Positions 34,887-45,042 of a DNA stretch of 64,000 nt are shown piece by piece; the first letter of the stretch is position 1; each line of letters opens with the position of its first letter. The DNA is from Paramyrothecium sp. XJ0827 (taxonomy: Eukaryota; Ascomycota; Sordariomycetes; Hypocreales; Stachybotryaceae), in contig JAJFPB010000007.1 of the NCBI GenBank assembly GCA_020881915.1, positions 1,984,001-2,048,000 on the forward strand, in the 5' to 3' direction. A model generated the notes under the pieces. The model searched no databases, was not told where the DNA came from, and was given only the letters and a program-made list of their open reading frames with translations. The translations under genes were made by a program, and so were the position numbers.

Positions 34887-35795
34887 ATGGAGCAAGCGCA
34901 GGCCCAGGGCGGGAACCTGATCAACATTGTGGTGCACCTTGACACCTTGTGTCCGTGGTGTTACATCCAGAAGCGCAGCCTTGACGCTCTCACGTCACGC
35001 TACAAGGCGGCCCATCCCGAGGTGGACTTCACGGTGGCCTACAAGCCCTTCATCTTACACCCAAACATCGATGGTGGTATGTGACTTTTGCGTTGGCTGA
35101 GCCCCTGAATTGCTACTCTTAATCTTCTTGAGGGAACAAAAAGAACGCCATGTTCTTTTCCGAACGAGCCTTCGGCAGACTAGTTACCAAAGACACTGCT
35201 AACATACTTCTGCTCCCAAAAAGGTCTCGACAAGCGCGGCCTCTACGAGGCAAAGTTCGGCGCGGACAAGTTCCCCGACTTCCTGAACCGCATCCGCGCC
35301 GCCGGCGCCCCGCACGGCATCCGGTTCTCCCTCACCGGGCGGACCGGCCCCTCGCTCGCGTCCCACACGCTCACCACCCTCGTCCTCCAGCGGCGCGGCG
35401 CCGCCGCCCAGGCCCGCGTGCTGGACCGCCTCTACGCCGGCTACTTCGAGCTCGGCCGCGACATCACCGACCAGGAGTGGCTCGTGGAGCTGGGCTGCGA
35501 AGAGGGCCTCGAGCGGGACGAGGTGCGCGCCGTCCTGGCCAGCGAGCAGGCCGCATGGCTGGTCAAGAGGGAGGTGGCCGCCGCGAGGAGCGAGTTCGGG
35601 GTCGCCGCCGTGCCGTCCGTGACCGTGCAGGGGCGGTACCGCGTCGGGGGGTTCCAGGAAGCCGCCGTCTTTGAGGATCTGTTCGACCGGGTTCGAGCTG
35701 ATGCGGCCCGAACACCTGAGGAGGGAAAAAAGGAGGCGAGGGTTGGATGGGGAGGCATGGCAAAGAACACGCCCGGCGACACCGAGAATGAATGA
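34887..35795 (+). CDS. DsbA-like (FrnE-type) thioredoxin-fold oxidoreductase
   Basis: Predicted cytosolic thiol-disulfide oxidoreductase or isomerase of the DsbA/FrnE family. Two exons (34887-35076, 35224-35795) give 253 residues. A CPWC active site (Cys22, Cys25) sits in VVHLDTLCPWCYIQKR at the start of the thioredoxin fold. A helical insertion follows with SHTLTTLVLQRRG. The fold returns at GVAAVPSVTVQGRYRVGG, with the cis-Pro loop (AVPS). Family members are about 210-250 residues. No signal peptide is seen. Exon 2 is much richer in G+C than flanking DNA and has strong third-position GC bias, so long antisense ORFs appear there. The 147-nt intron is longer than most here. Physiological substrate is unknown. 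Confidence 0.88.
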
Positions 35796-36138
35796 CGACC
35801 TGCATGTTTTACACGATACGTTCAAAGGAAAGAGGACATAGAGACGCTCCCACAAGTTTGTAAATCGTTTTCAAATTTGTTTACGCTGCGTTGCCGCTAT
35901 GACGGTGTGATCTTCCGTCCAGATTTCAGATTCCGTCGTTTTTTGTGTGTTTCCAGCACCAAGAGCATGGAATACAGACATATGCCCCCCAACGCCAATC
36001 CATAAAACATCCCTTTTGCTTCCGTGTGAGAAAAAAGAACAGTAAGAAGGAAAAAGTAAAATCAATCGCTCTTTGTGTATTAGACATGACAGCTTTTTCC
36101 GCATCGAGTGCCGCAGCTCTTCCGGGGCATGAAACATG
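35796..36138. other. Convergent 3' region of DsbA-like gene and TFIIE-beta
   Basis: A 343-bp spacer between convergent stop codons; no gene is seen. Confidence 0.6.
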
Positions 36139-37032
36139 TCATCTCCTCATGTTGCTGTAATCCTGCATGAGGTGCGCCATGTGGGTATTCGTCGCCTTGC
36201 CGATGCGCTTGCCCGCCCTCTTCTTCTGGGCCTTGGGCTTGACCCCGGTCGTGACCAGCTTGAGGGGGTCCTCGCTCGTGGGCTTCTGCCCGACGCTGAC
36301 CAGCTTGCGGTGCATGTCGTCGAGGCTGGGGAGCGGGACGCGGTGCCACATGACCTGGAACTCGGGCTGCACGCTGTGGTGCAGGGAGGCGTCGTTCGGC
36401 CAAACGTACCGCGGGAAGTTGTCCTTCTTCGTCCGCACCACCAGAACCTTGTGCTTGCGCTCGAGATCCGCCAGCGTGTCCTCGCAGTCGGGCCAGCCGT
36501 CCTTGAGATCTTTGACCGACACGCCCGAGGCGTCCGTCTTGCGCTGGAGATGTGCAAGCAGGGACGTTGCGTCTTTGACGTCGGGAATGATGGGCCGGTG
36601 CGCGTAGGTGCCGGACAGCCAGGTCTGTTCGCTCAAGCTCGGGTCCGGCTTCCATTCGATCCTAGGGTGGCCCCTCAAGCCCTCCGTGAGCGCCTTCTTG
36701 TGTTCGTCCGTGTACGACCGCAGGCCCAGATGATCGATGATGTCGGTGATAGACTTGGGCTTATCCTTCTTCTTCAAATAGTCCACGGCAAACGTCATCT
36801 GCGTCTTGGCATCCTGGCCGTAGCCCGTGAGCTGCGGCTGCGAGTAGACCTCGGGGACGACATCGCGCTTGCGCTTCGCCGTGGGCGTCGTCGAGTCGGA
36901 GGCCGCGGAGGGCGAGGGCGACGGCGGCGCCAGAGAGGCGGCCTTGTTGCTGCTCGGGTTGGAGAGCTTGGCCGCGGCCGAGGCCAGCGTGCCCTTGAAC
37001 GCCGACGACTGCTTCTCCAGATACGACGACAT
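36139..37032 (-). CDS. tfa2: Transcription initiation factor IIE subunit beta
   Basis: Predicted small subunit of TFIIE, which helps recruit and regulate TFIIH at RNA polymerase II promoters. A single exon codes for 297 residues. A disordered Ser/Ala/Pro-rich N-terminus (~1-65) contains a basic KRKRD patch. The TFIIE-beta core winged-helix region starts near YLKKKDKPKSITDIIDHLGL. A second winged-helix-like part contains VKDLKDGWPDCEDTLADLER and FPRYVWPND. The C-terminus is very basic (KAQKKRAGKRIGKATNTH), ending in the conserved THMAHLMQDYS-type tail. The start at 37032 (MSSYLEKQSSAFKG) matches the usual fungal N-terminus; an in-frame upstream ATG at 37212 adds unconserved sequence. Confidence 0.92.
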   Translation of the reverse strand: MSSYLEKQSSAFKGTLASAAAKLSNPSSNKAASLAPPSPSPSAASDSTTPTAKRKRDVVPEVYSQPQLTGYGQDAKTQMTFAVDYLKKKDKPKSITDIIDHLGLRSYTDEHKKALTEGLRGHPRIEWKPDPSLSEQTWLSGTYAHRPIIPDVKDATSLLAHLQRKTDASGVSVKDLKDGWPDCEDTLADLERKHKVLVVRTKKDNFPRYVWPNDASLHHSVQPEFQVMWHRVPLPSLDDMHRKLVSVGQKPTSEDPLKLVTTGVKPKAQKKRAGKRIGKATNTHMAHLMQDYSNMRR

Positions 37033-37929
37033 GGTGAGGGAAACGAGGGACAAGCCGTAGCTGAGGCCGCAGGGTGAGAAAACGAAAGGGTCTGGACCAA
37101 GAGTGGTCAGGACTGACGTTGCTTTAGTATGAAAGGCCGATGCGAGGCTTGAGGCTGACCAACTGTGGCGCACCAACCCGTTACCCACTTTAACGTTCAA
37201 CCGCCCCAACAATCCAGTTGAACCACTGCACTGTATGGAGGCCGGTGAATTTGCAGCGCAAGGAGAAAGAGAAACCGAATGCGAACCACTGATATTCCAT
37301 GCCCAGGATCAATAAGGAACGCCGATGCAAAATTTGAACCGCCAAAATGTGAGAAATTACATGGCAGAACGGTACCTTGAACCTCCCGAGAGTGCATATA
37401 TGTTTCCAGGAACAGCTTGTTGGAGGTTAGTCTTGATCGCATTTATCGTCTTCTCAGTTCCATTCTACCTTGGCTCCAGGCAGAAGAGGCTATGCACCTC
37501 ATTGCACTGTGGTTCTGCAGCTGTATCGTACTTTTGCTGTCCAAGCTTTTTGCCCTGCGCTTGCTATATGCATGCTAGAATGCCCATCACTGAATTTGGT
37601 GTTTGCTGAGCAACCTCGAATCATTGGTGTACTCGATCTCCAGTAGTGGTAACCCACGTCAAAAAGCACCCCTATAATGTGAGACCCACGCATTATGTTC
37701 GTTTATATAGAGGTGAATGTAAGATCATTTGTTCATTATAAGAAGATCTATCCGCCGCAAAGATCGTGCCAAAGGAACCGGGTCACCAATTCAAGATATT
37801 CCCCGCAACCCGCCAACCCTAGCACACTCTAGCATTTACCAGGTGATGTCTCTTCCGTTCGCCTCCCGCAATGTAGGACCCCAAGCCGATCCCGCTATAA
37901 GATGACGCTGTTCAATCCGAGAAGAATGC
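37033..37929. other. Intergenic region between TFIIE-beta and cytochrome b5
   Basis: Promoter of TFIIE-beta and 3' end of the cytochrome b5 gene, about 0.9 kb. No gene is supported. Confidence 0.6.
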
Positions 37930-38504
37930 TTACGCCGAAGCCTCGTTGTTCTGAGTGTATTGGTAGGCAACATAGGCGAGGACACCGCCAATGAGGATGA
38001 CGGCATAGGCGCCAATGCCCAGGCCGGCAGACTCAGCCTTGGAGCTGCTGACGGCGTTGGCAGTGTACTGGGGCTTGGAGGGCTCAGGGTCGCCGGCCTG
38101 CGTTTTTCGTGTTAGGCGTGGAGGTTCATTTTGCCATTTTTGCGATTTTGGGAGAAGGGGGGGGGGGTGAGAGTTAGTCTTACCTGGCGCTTCAGAGTAC
38201 CCACGAGCAGCTTCTCCAGGGTCTCACGGGCCTCGTCGCTGTGGCCGACATCCTCGAAGGCCTCAGTAGCATCCTGGCCGCCGACATCGAGCATAACCTC
38301 CTCGCCACCGCTGTGAGCATGTGATTAGCCAAAGTGCCGCGCAACGCACCATCACTGGGTTGTGGAGGTATGGGGGAGGAAGTGGACGTACGGGTGCTCA
38401 TCGACGAACTTGGTGCTGTCGTAGACCTTGTCGTGGATCACGAGGAACAAGTCCTTCTTGGTGTTGTGCTCGGCAACATCCTGGTAGGTGAATTCCTTGG
38501 ACAT
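37930..38504 (-). CDS. cyb5: Cytochrome b5, tail-anchored
   Basis: Heme electron carrier of the ER, feeding desaturases, sterol enzymes and some P450s. Three exons (38504-38392, 38310-38184, 38097-37930) give 135 residues. The b5 heme domain covers ~1-80. Heme ligands are predicted at His37 in DEHPGGEE and His61 in [11 protein letters not shown]. The linker ([10 protein letters not shown]) leads to a C-terminal hydrophobic anchor ([19 protein letters not shown]) and a short polar tail, typical of tail-anchored ER b5. Intron 1 splits the HPGG motif and intron 2 falls between heme domain and anchor. Confidence 0.96.
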
Positions 38505-39672
38505 TTTGACTGGAGGTGCTCGAAGCTACGACTGTTGAGGAGAAAAAGGTGGACTGTGTTGTTGGGGAGACTCGGCGCGACAATCGTCGATTTGTCGTTT
38601 GGTAATCCTTCGGTGCCGGCGGGAGAGCCTGGTGATCGGAGTCGGGTTTGGCGATGGGGGAAGCGGAGAGGGAGAGCGAGATGCGAGGAGGAGAATTGAT
38701 TGCGGCGGGAGGTTGCTGACTGTAAGGTATGTATCAAGTTGGCCATTTCCCTTTCTTTTTTGGCGCCATCGGCCTGCTTAACTTTCCGTCGCCGGCAGGA
38801 GAGGAGAGCTAAGGCGGAGGCTGGCCAATCGAAGGCCGCATAATCATCCGGCGGAGGGCTCTAATTCGCCAGCGTTCACCAACTTGTTGCTTTGGAACCC
38901 CTGGCGGCGAGAACGAGCCAACGCAGACCCCTCCCCCCTCTCAGAATTCAAGATAGTTAGACAGTGTACGGCCTGATCAAGGCCCCTGACCGTTCTGCCG
39001 ATAAGAGGGGCCGTAGTCGCGTAGTGCCTAGCTAATTTCCATTCTTAGCTACCCATCCGAGGACCGTCGCAAGATTGCCGTCCTTGGGCACCCGAGGTCC
39101 GTCTGTCGTCACTTGCCACGAACCCGAGTACGAAAGACCTCCGTTCCGTGATGGTTTCACGCATTGCACCACTGTCTGTGCCTTTGACTCACAGCGAACT
39201 ACTATGCTGCCGTTTCCGCCAAAAAAAGAGGGCGCAGTATTACTACAACTGTCTCTCAATTGCGATGCGCCATCATTAGTGTAGATTGACTTATCCGCCG
39301 ACTGTCGTAGTAATAAGCACCGGTCTCCGCTTCGTAGTGACGCTGTTATTCTCCGTTTCCTTTTACCACGGTGAAGGGCATTCTGCAAGTACGGCGAAGA
39401 GATCGCGCATCGGTATTTTCATGGTCCCCAGAAGTAGCGCTCGTGAGCTATGCTCGCTTTGGGTTGCAGTCACGCAATCTGACTCAAAGACATGGCCCTG
39501 TAACTACGGCAAGGTAGGACGTCACAGTTGCAAGTCCCGAAGCCCCGCCATGTCTCCGGCAGTTTTACTCCAAGATAACGTAATGTTCGCCCGTGAATGA
39601 CTGATCTAGCTATGCTTTCTTAAAGTGACGTCTTTACTCATCATGTCCTGCGTGCGTCCCAAACCTATTATC
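38505..39672. other. Intergenic region between cytochrome b5 and capping protein genes
   Basis: Cytochrome b5 promoter and capping protein 3' region, about 1.2 kb, both genes on the minus strand. ORFs of up to 118 codons here lack motifs. No gene is supported. Confidence 0.6.
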
Positions 39673-40821
39673 CTACCTCTTGCCGCTTCCTCCACCAATG
39701 TCTTGTCCCAGTCGATAACCGGTAACCTTGTCCCACTCAATCTTTTGTCTGGTCACAGGTAGTTGCCGTCGCAGCCCCTTGAAGGCGCCTTCGCTCAGGC
39801 TGACAAAGCCCTTGTTGAGATCCTCCTGGTACTTCTTCTCCGCCACTGCAATTTCCTTGGTGATGCCAGCGCCAGTGCCCGACGATACCTGGGCTGAGAT
39901 TGTCTTGTTGGTCAGCAACCGAACGTTGCCGTCTTCGTAGTAATGCACATCCACCTTGACGCTTCCGTCAAGATTTCCGGACGCGGGATCGAAGATGTAG
40001 AGAGACCTCCATCTACCGTTCCTACCAAATGTAAGTCGCAGCCGAGACTGTACGAGTCTGAGGTCTTACCAGTAGTTGTTCGGGCTGTACTTGTTCGATA
40101 CGATGACGATTGCGATCTTCGAATCGGACTCGATAGGGTACACTCCGTATGCGGCGTTCGGAAAGTGCTCGTTGGCATAGCTCCCCAAGCTCTTCAATGT
40201 TGACTTCCTTTGCGGCCGTCAGCCTTATCCGTCATACGTGGCGAGATAACCTACGTAAGCTCTGCTTGAGCACCTTCAACCACATAGCTTTGCACGGCGC
40301 TTGCTTTCTAGGGTTCCGTTAGCGGATGAGACTTGTAGGCCTGTTGCAGCTGGCGTGGCATACTTGGGTTGTATGGTCGAATGCAAAGCTGGATGAGCTC
40401 TCGACGTCGAAGTAACGGCCGTCGCCAAGGGAGTTGTGAGAACTAATGACTACCTGAAAGTCCAATCAGTTAGCCAAAAGCTTGTTGTGTGCGGAGATGG
40501 TCGGAACAAACCTGCTGGCTGCTCCCGGGCAGCTTCACAGTTGTGAATTGCTCCTCATTGTATTTCTCGAACGCGGGCGCAAGCTCAGACACGATGTTGG
40601 GTGAGTCGAGAGCCAGGTTCTTGATATCTGTACACTGTCGGTCAATTGCTAGGCGCGAATTGCGGACTTTGGCGTCATCGTACCGGCAACAACATCTGCA
40701 AGCTACCGTACGGAAGCGAGGGTTAGCTCATTTATCCGAAAGCGAACTTCAGGGATCCGGCACAAACCTCTCCAGGAGGGGCGCCCTCCACGAAGGAAGC
40801 GACTGTGTCAATGTGCGACAT
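39673..40821 (-). CDS. cap1: F-actin capping protein subunit alpha
   Basis: Forms the CapZ heterodimer with the beta subunit and caps barbed ends of actin filaments in cortical patches. Seven exons (40821-40768, 40702-40684, 40627-40512, 40453-40364, 40307-40255, 40207-40070, 40021-39673) join in frame to 272 residues, the expected length. Exon 2 is only 19 nt. Family features are ASFVEGAPPGEL at the N-terminus, VKLPGSSQQVVISSHNSLG, the NEHFPNAAYGVYP segment, NNYWNGRWRSLYIFDP with the characteristic GRWRS motif, and a C-terminal region with LPVTRQKIEWDKVTGYRLG. The many small exons explain why only fragments show up as open frames. The identification is firm although each splice site is hand-assigned. 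Confidence 0.93.
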
Positions 40822-41292
40822 GTTGTATGCGAAGCGCTTGCTCAAGGGAAGCAGTCAGGACAATGAATGGGTCGACGCTATCACGCTCCGTGGCTCGTCA
40901 TCAAGGAGTTGGGTGGAGGTGAAACCACGGGGGGCGGGGTGGTAATACAGGAGGGGCAGCTCGAACTGTGGCTGAAGCGCCCTGTCAAGCTCGAGAGCGA
41001 AAATAGTCGGGACTACTCGCTGAGATGCTCTTAGTGAGGTACATCTAAGAGCCAACGCAACGAACCAGGACATTAGGTACCTCCATACCAATTCCTCTCG
41101 GTCTTTTAGCATCGCTGCTCAATCATTTCTTCATTTTCCTATGACAACTACTCCACCAATGCTACCGTATAATTCATCTCTATGTACAAGGAAAAGCTCA
41201 TTGACGCAAACTGCTAACCTCATGACGAAATCCTGGAACTAATTGGGGCAGGCCGTGGGCCTGGCATGTGGCTTAATATTCGAGAACCGTCT
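40822..41292. other. Short intergenic region, capping protein promoter
   Basis: A 471-bp spacer between two minus-strand genes. It carries the capping protein promoter and the end of the E1-beta gene; no gene is seen. Confidence 0.6.
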
Positions 41293-42531
41293 TTATTCTG
41301 TCGTAAACTCCTGCACAACTGTTAGCATGGCGGTTTTGGAAGAGGGTTTGACTAGATACTCACTTGTAACATCGGGAATATGATACTTCTCATAAAGCAA
41401 GGGGTTGTGAATGTCCCAGCCCGTAACTCGCGATACGGGAGCTTCCAGTCGGAGGAACGTATCCTTGTCCCCTTGAATCGCTGCCGCAACTTCTGCACCA
41501 ACACCAGCGTTGAGATGGGACTCGTGGACAACAATGGCCCGTCCCGTCTTCCTCACGCTCTCGAACACAGTCTGCTTATCCCACGGGTAGACCGTTCGTA
41601 GGTCAACCAGCTCAGCGGAGATGCCAAAGTCCTCTTCTGCCTTGCGGATAGCCGCCAGGCAAGTGTAAATAGGCTGGCCGTAAGAGATAATGGTAATGTC
41701 CTTCCCTTCCTTGACAACCTCTGCTTTGGATAGAGGTAGTTCATACGCCTCCACGGGGACCTGCTCAACGGCGGCTCGGTAAAGAATCTTTGGCTCTAGG
41801 AACAAGCAAGGATCATTGGATCGTATCGCCGAGAGCAGCAGTCCCTTTGCTTGGATAGGCGAACGAGGCATTATGACCCGTAAACCTGGGATATGTGTGA
41901 AAACGGCTTCCGGTGATTGCGAATGGTACAGGGCTCCGTGGCCGACGCCTCCAGCAGGCATGCGAACGGTCAGGGATCCTACATTTCGACCAGTTGCGCC
42001 CTCTCGGTAACGTACTTTGGCTGCCTCGTTGACGAGTTGATCGAAAGCAGGAAAGACATAGTCTGCAAACTGAATCTCGGCCACAGGACGCTGGCCCTCG
42101 GCTGCGAGGCCAACGGCAAAGCCCAAGATGCCTTGTTCTGACAGGGGTGTATTGAACACCCTTTCGTTGCCATATGTCTCTTGAAGCTTCATTGTGCACC
42201 TGAAGACTCCGCCGAAAGCCACATCCTCTCCAAATACCAAGACGTTCTCATCCTCGGCAAGCGAGATTGACAAGGCATCATTGATGGCTTGGAACAGGTT
42301 CATCTTCTTGGTAGGTCCATTGCGAACTTCCGGTGGCAGCTCTCGGTTTCCCAAGACAGCTTGAGATCCATGAGCTAAAAGAGGAGTCGAGCTGTAGTCG
42401 ACTGGCAAGTTCAACCTCGCATTTGGCGGGTGTGTTGAGTAGCTACGGCACTTTAGTGCCCGGGAAGCGCAGGAGGAGGGGCTGGAGCCAGCCAGGACCC
42501 TTGAGCATTGGCTGAAGAGTTGATGCTTCAT
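41293..42531 (-). CDS. Branched-chain 2-oxoacid dehydrogenase E1 subunit beta
   Basis: Mitochondrial matrix E1-beta of the branched-chain ketoacid dehydrogenase complex, which decarboxylates the ketoacids of Leu, Ile and Val with thiamine diphosphate. One long exon codes for up to 412 residues. Residues 1-~45 are Ser/Arg/Cys-rich without acidic residues, as in a mitochondrial presequence. Conserved blocks include FGEDVAFGGVFRCT, FNTPLSEQGILGFAVG, EIQFADYVFPAFDQLVNE and DLRTVYPWDKQT. A 45-nt intron (41363-41319) with GTGAGT donor can be removed in frame near the C-terminus, changing VTSEYL... to VTIVQEFTTE and giving 397 residues; which form is used is unclear. The start at 42531 begins the presequence; an in-frame ATG at 42639 is an alternative. 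Confidence 0.93.
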   Translation of the reverse strand: MKHQLFSQCSRVLAGSSPSSCASRALKCRSYSTHPPNARLNLPVDYSSTPLLAHGSQAVLGNRELPPEVRNGPTKKMNLFQAINDALSISLAEDENVLVFGEDVAFGGVFRCTMKLQETYGNERVFNTPLSEQGILGFAVGLAAEGQRPVAEIQFADYVFPAFDQLVNEAAKVRYREGATGRNVGSLTVRMPAGGVGHGALYHSQSPEAVFTHIPGLRVIMPRSPIQAKGLLLSAIRSNDPCLFLEPKILYRAAVEQVPVEAYELPLSKAEVVKEGKDITIISYGQPIYTCLAAIRKAEEDFGISAELVDLRTVYPWDKQTVFESVRKTGRAIVVHESHLNAGVGAEVAAAIQGDKDTFLRLEAPVSRVTGWDIHNPLLYEKYHIPDVTSEYLVKPSSKTAMLTVVQEFTTE

Positions 42532-42948
42532 GATGTCTGACCCATGAATGTACGAGTATGCCAGATGGGAGAGACACGATGCAGAAGGAAGTCGCACAAC
42601 TAAATTGGATTTCGGCAACCCCAATGTCATGATGAACATACGCCGAGGAGGTGATGTGAGCTCGGCTTGTCACGGCCTGCTTCGGGGGCTTACTGTACCC
42701 CACTACCCGCACTGTACCAAGGAAAGGCTCCCCCGGCTTCCGTCCCCAGGTTCTTGATAAGATAAGCAGGTTGCCCTGCCAACCCGTGACACAGAGCCAA
42801 GCGGGCGCTAAACCTGGAAATTGGATACCAAGCATTGTACAGCCTCCACAATTGACGTGGATCGCTCTTCAGAGCCTGACAGGATGTTTGGAGTTTTGAT
42901 TTCTTGATTTGCTTGATTTGCCTTCTGACGAAGTAATGAGTGCAACGC
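42532..42948. promoter_or_regulatory. Divergent promoter between E1-beta and exo-glucanase genes
   Basis: A compact 417-bp region between divergent start codons that must hold both core promoters. No distinct motif was assigned. Confidence 0.55.
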
Positions 42949-45042
42949 ATGCCAATGGCGCCAAAGGAATCATCGCGACCGAAAGACCGGCATCGAGACC
43001 GTCACGGCGACTCGGCCAAGAGGCATCAGAATAAGAAGAGACGATCTAAGACAACGAGGCCCGAAACGTCATCAGAGGACAGCCGCAGTGGGCGAAGATC
43101 AAATGCACTATCAGCAGATGCCCTAGCACAACTCAACAAAGACAATGCACGAAGCAAGCACAGACCGGAGCGGGACAAGAGAGTACGGCGAGAAGAATAC
43201 AGAGCCGCGGCGCAGCATCCAGACAGACCACCGCGCGAGAGAGACAGCAGGAGGAAGAGAAGGGTTGTCAGTGGGGCTATAGTCGAGGAGGGAAGGGCAC
43301 CGACTGGGTTGAGAGGAGGTGCTTGGAGTGAAGACAGTTACGAGAAAGGAGATTTCTATCAAAGACCAGCACCAAAGAAGCGAAAGAAGAAGCTCTGTAA
43401 GTTCAGCCAAGGAGCAATTACCGAAACAGCCACTAACGAATATGAAGGGATAATCTTAGCATGCGCACTGGTCCTGCTCATCATCATCATCGTCGTGGCA
43501 GTGGTCGTCAGCCAGAAGAATAAAAATGGCGACTCAGATAGCTCAGGCGATTCATCAAGGGAAGGTTCCAACTTGGACGACAAAGACCGCAGCGAAATCC
43601 CTACCAAGTGGCAAAATACATACCTGGATCCATGGTCCTGGGCAACAACTGAGGATTTCAATGTGACTTTCACCGATGAGATGGTTGGTGACCTGCCCGT
43701 GATGGGGCTCTTCACCGAATGGGACGACTCGACGAGAGCCAACGAAAACGTGCCCGCCCTCAACGAGGACTGGGGCTCGTACGATAAGAGACCTGCCCGA
43801 GGAGTCAACATCGGCGGATGGCTCTACCTCGAACCTTTCATCACACCCTCCCTCTTCGAGTACGACCCCGAGTTAGGGATCATTGACGAGTACACGCTGA
43901 TGAAGCACCTGGGCGACAAGGCTGCGAAGGTTATGGAGAACCACTATGCGACGTACATCACGGAGGACACGTTCCGCGACATACAGGCTGCCGGTTTAGA
44001 CCATGTTCGCATCGGGTATAACTACTGGGCGGTTGAGGTATATGACGGAGATCCCTACGTCCACCGCGTCTCATGGCGGTATCTACTGCGGGCTATCGAG
44101 TGGTGTCGAAAGTATGGCCTTCGCGTCAACCTGGACATTCACGGCATTCCAGGTAGCCAGAATGGCTGGAATCATAGTGGTCGGTGGGGAACACTTGGCT
44201 GGCTAAATGGCCCAGACGGCGAGAAGCATGCTAAGCGCTCCCTCGAGGTTCATGACCGACTGTCCAAATTCTTCGCCCAGGATCGATACAGGAACATTAT
44301 CACGCACTACGGACTTTGCAACGAGCCGCGGATGACGGCCCTGAAAACGAGCGATGTTGTGAGCTGGACCGAGACCGCATACAAGAAGATTCGTGACAAT
44401 GGCGTCAAAGCTCTCGTGATTTTCGGAGACGGCTTCATGGGCCTCGACAACTGGCAAGGACTGATGCCGGGTTACGACGACATGGTCTTGGATGTGCACC
44501 AGTACGTCATTTTCAACGAGAACCAGATCGACTTCACGCGTCAGAAAAAAGTCGAGTATGCCTGTGAAGGTTGGACAGAGCAAGCAGAGCTGAGCATGGA
44601 CCGCAGCAGAGGTTACGGTCCGACCATCTTCGCCGAGTGGTCGCAAGCCGACAGCGACTGCGCCAAGCATCTCACTAATGTTGGCTGGGGCAACCGCTGG
44701 GAAGGCACACTCGATACTGGTGATGAGCCGTCGTCGATCCTCACTCCGCGCTGTCCTACAAAGGACGACAGATGCACATGCTCTCGCTTCAACGCAGGCC
44801 CGGACAGATGGAGCAAGGAGTACAAGAGATTTCTCAAGATGTTTGCAGAAGCACAGATGCACAGCTTCGAAAAAGGCTGGGGATGGTGGTACTGGACGTG
44901 GAAGACGGAGAGCGCGGTGCTATGGAGCTACGAGACTGGACTCAAGCTGGGAATTCTGCCGTCCAAGGCATGGGATCGCGAATTCAACTGTGATTCTGAT
45001 GTCCCGGACTTCGAGAAGTTGGGTCTGCCGGAATATTCGTAA
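42949..45042 (+). CDS. exgD: Membrane-anchored GH5 exo-1,3-beta-glucanase (ExgD-like)
   Basis: Predicted type II plasma-membrane enzyme acting on cell-wall beta-1,3-glucan. Residues 1-~149 are a strongly charged cytoplasmic tail rich in Arg, Lys and Asp. One membrane span follows, then a Ser/Asp-rich linker and the GH5 domain. The acid/base is Glu in THYGLCNEPR and the nucleophile Glu in IFAEWSQAD (Glu442 and Glu546 in the spliced numbering). Other motifs are RGVNIGGWLYLEPFITPSLF and WWYWTWKTE. A 51-nt intron, 43397-43447 (GTAAGT donor, ACTAAC branch), is in frame and lacks a stop. Removing it gives KKLWIILACALVLL at the membrane span and 680 residues; read-through gives 697. Removal makes a better anchor. 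The start could also be the ATG at 42955. Confidence 0.9.
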   Translation: MPMAPKESSRPKDRHRDRHGDSAKRHQNKKRRSKTTRPETSSEDSRSGRRSNALSADALAQLNKDNARSKHRPERDKRVRREEYRAAAQHPDRPPRERDSRRKRRVVSGAIVEEGRAPTGLRGGAWSEDSYEKGDFYQRPAPKKRKKKLCKFSQGAITETATNEYEGIILACALVLLIIIIVVAVVVSQKNKNGDSDSSGDSSREGSNLDDKDRSEIPTKWQNTYLDPWSWATTEDFNVTFTDEMVGDLPVMGLFTEWDDSTRANENVPALNEDWGSYDKRPARGVNIGGWLYLEPFITPSLFEYDPELGIIDEYTLMKHLGDKAAKVMENHYATYITEDTFRDIQAAGLDHVRIGYNYWAVEVYDGDPYVHRVSWRYLLRAIEWCRKYGLRVNLDIHGIPGSQNGWNHSGRWGTLGWLNGPDGEKHAKRSLEVHDRLSKFFAQDRYRNIITHYGLCNEPRMTALKTSDVVSWTETAYKKIRDNGVKALVIFGDGFMGLDNWQGLMPGYDDMVLDVHQYVIFNENQIDFTRQKKVEYACEGWTEQAELSMDRSRGYGPTIFAEWSQADSDCAKHLTNVGWGNRWEGTLDTGDEPSSILTPRCPTKDDRCTCSRFNAGPDRWSKEYKRFLKMFAEAQMHSFEKGWGWWYWTWKTESAVLWSYETGLKLGILPSKAWDREFNCDSDVPDFEKLGLPEYS

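Noticed and set aside
36136..37077. 313-codon plus-strand ORF
   Set aside because: Antisense to TFIIE-beta; Arg/Val-rich with no family features.
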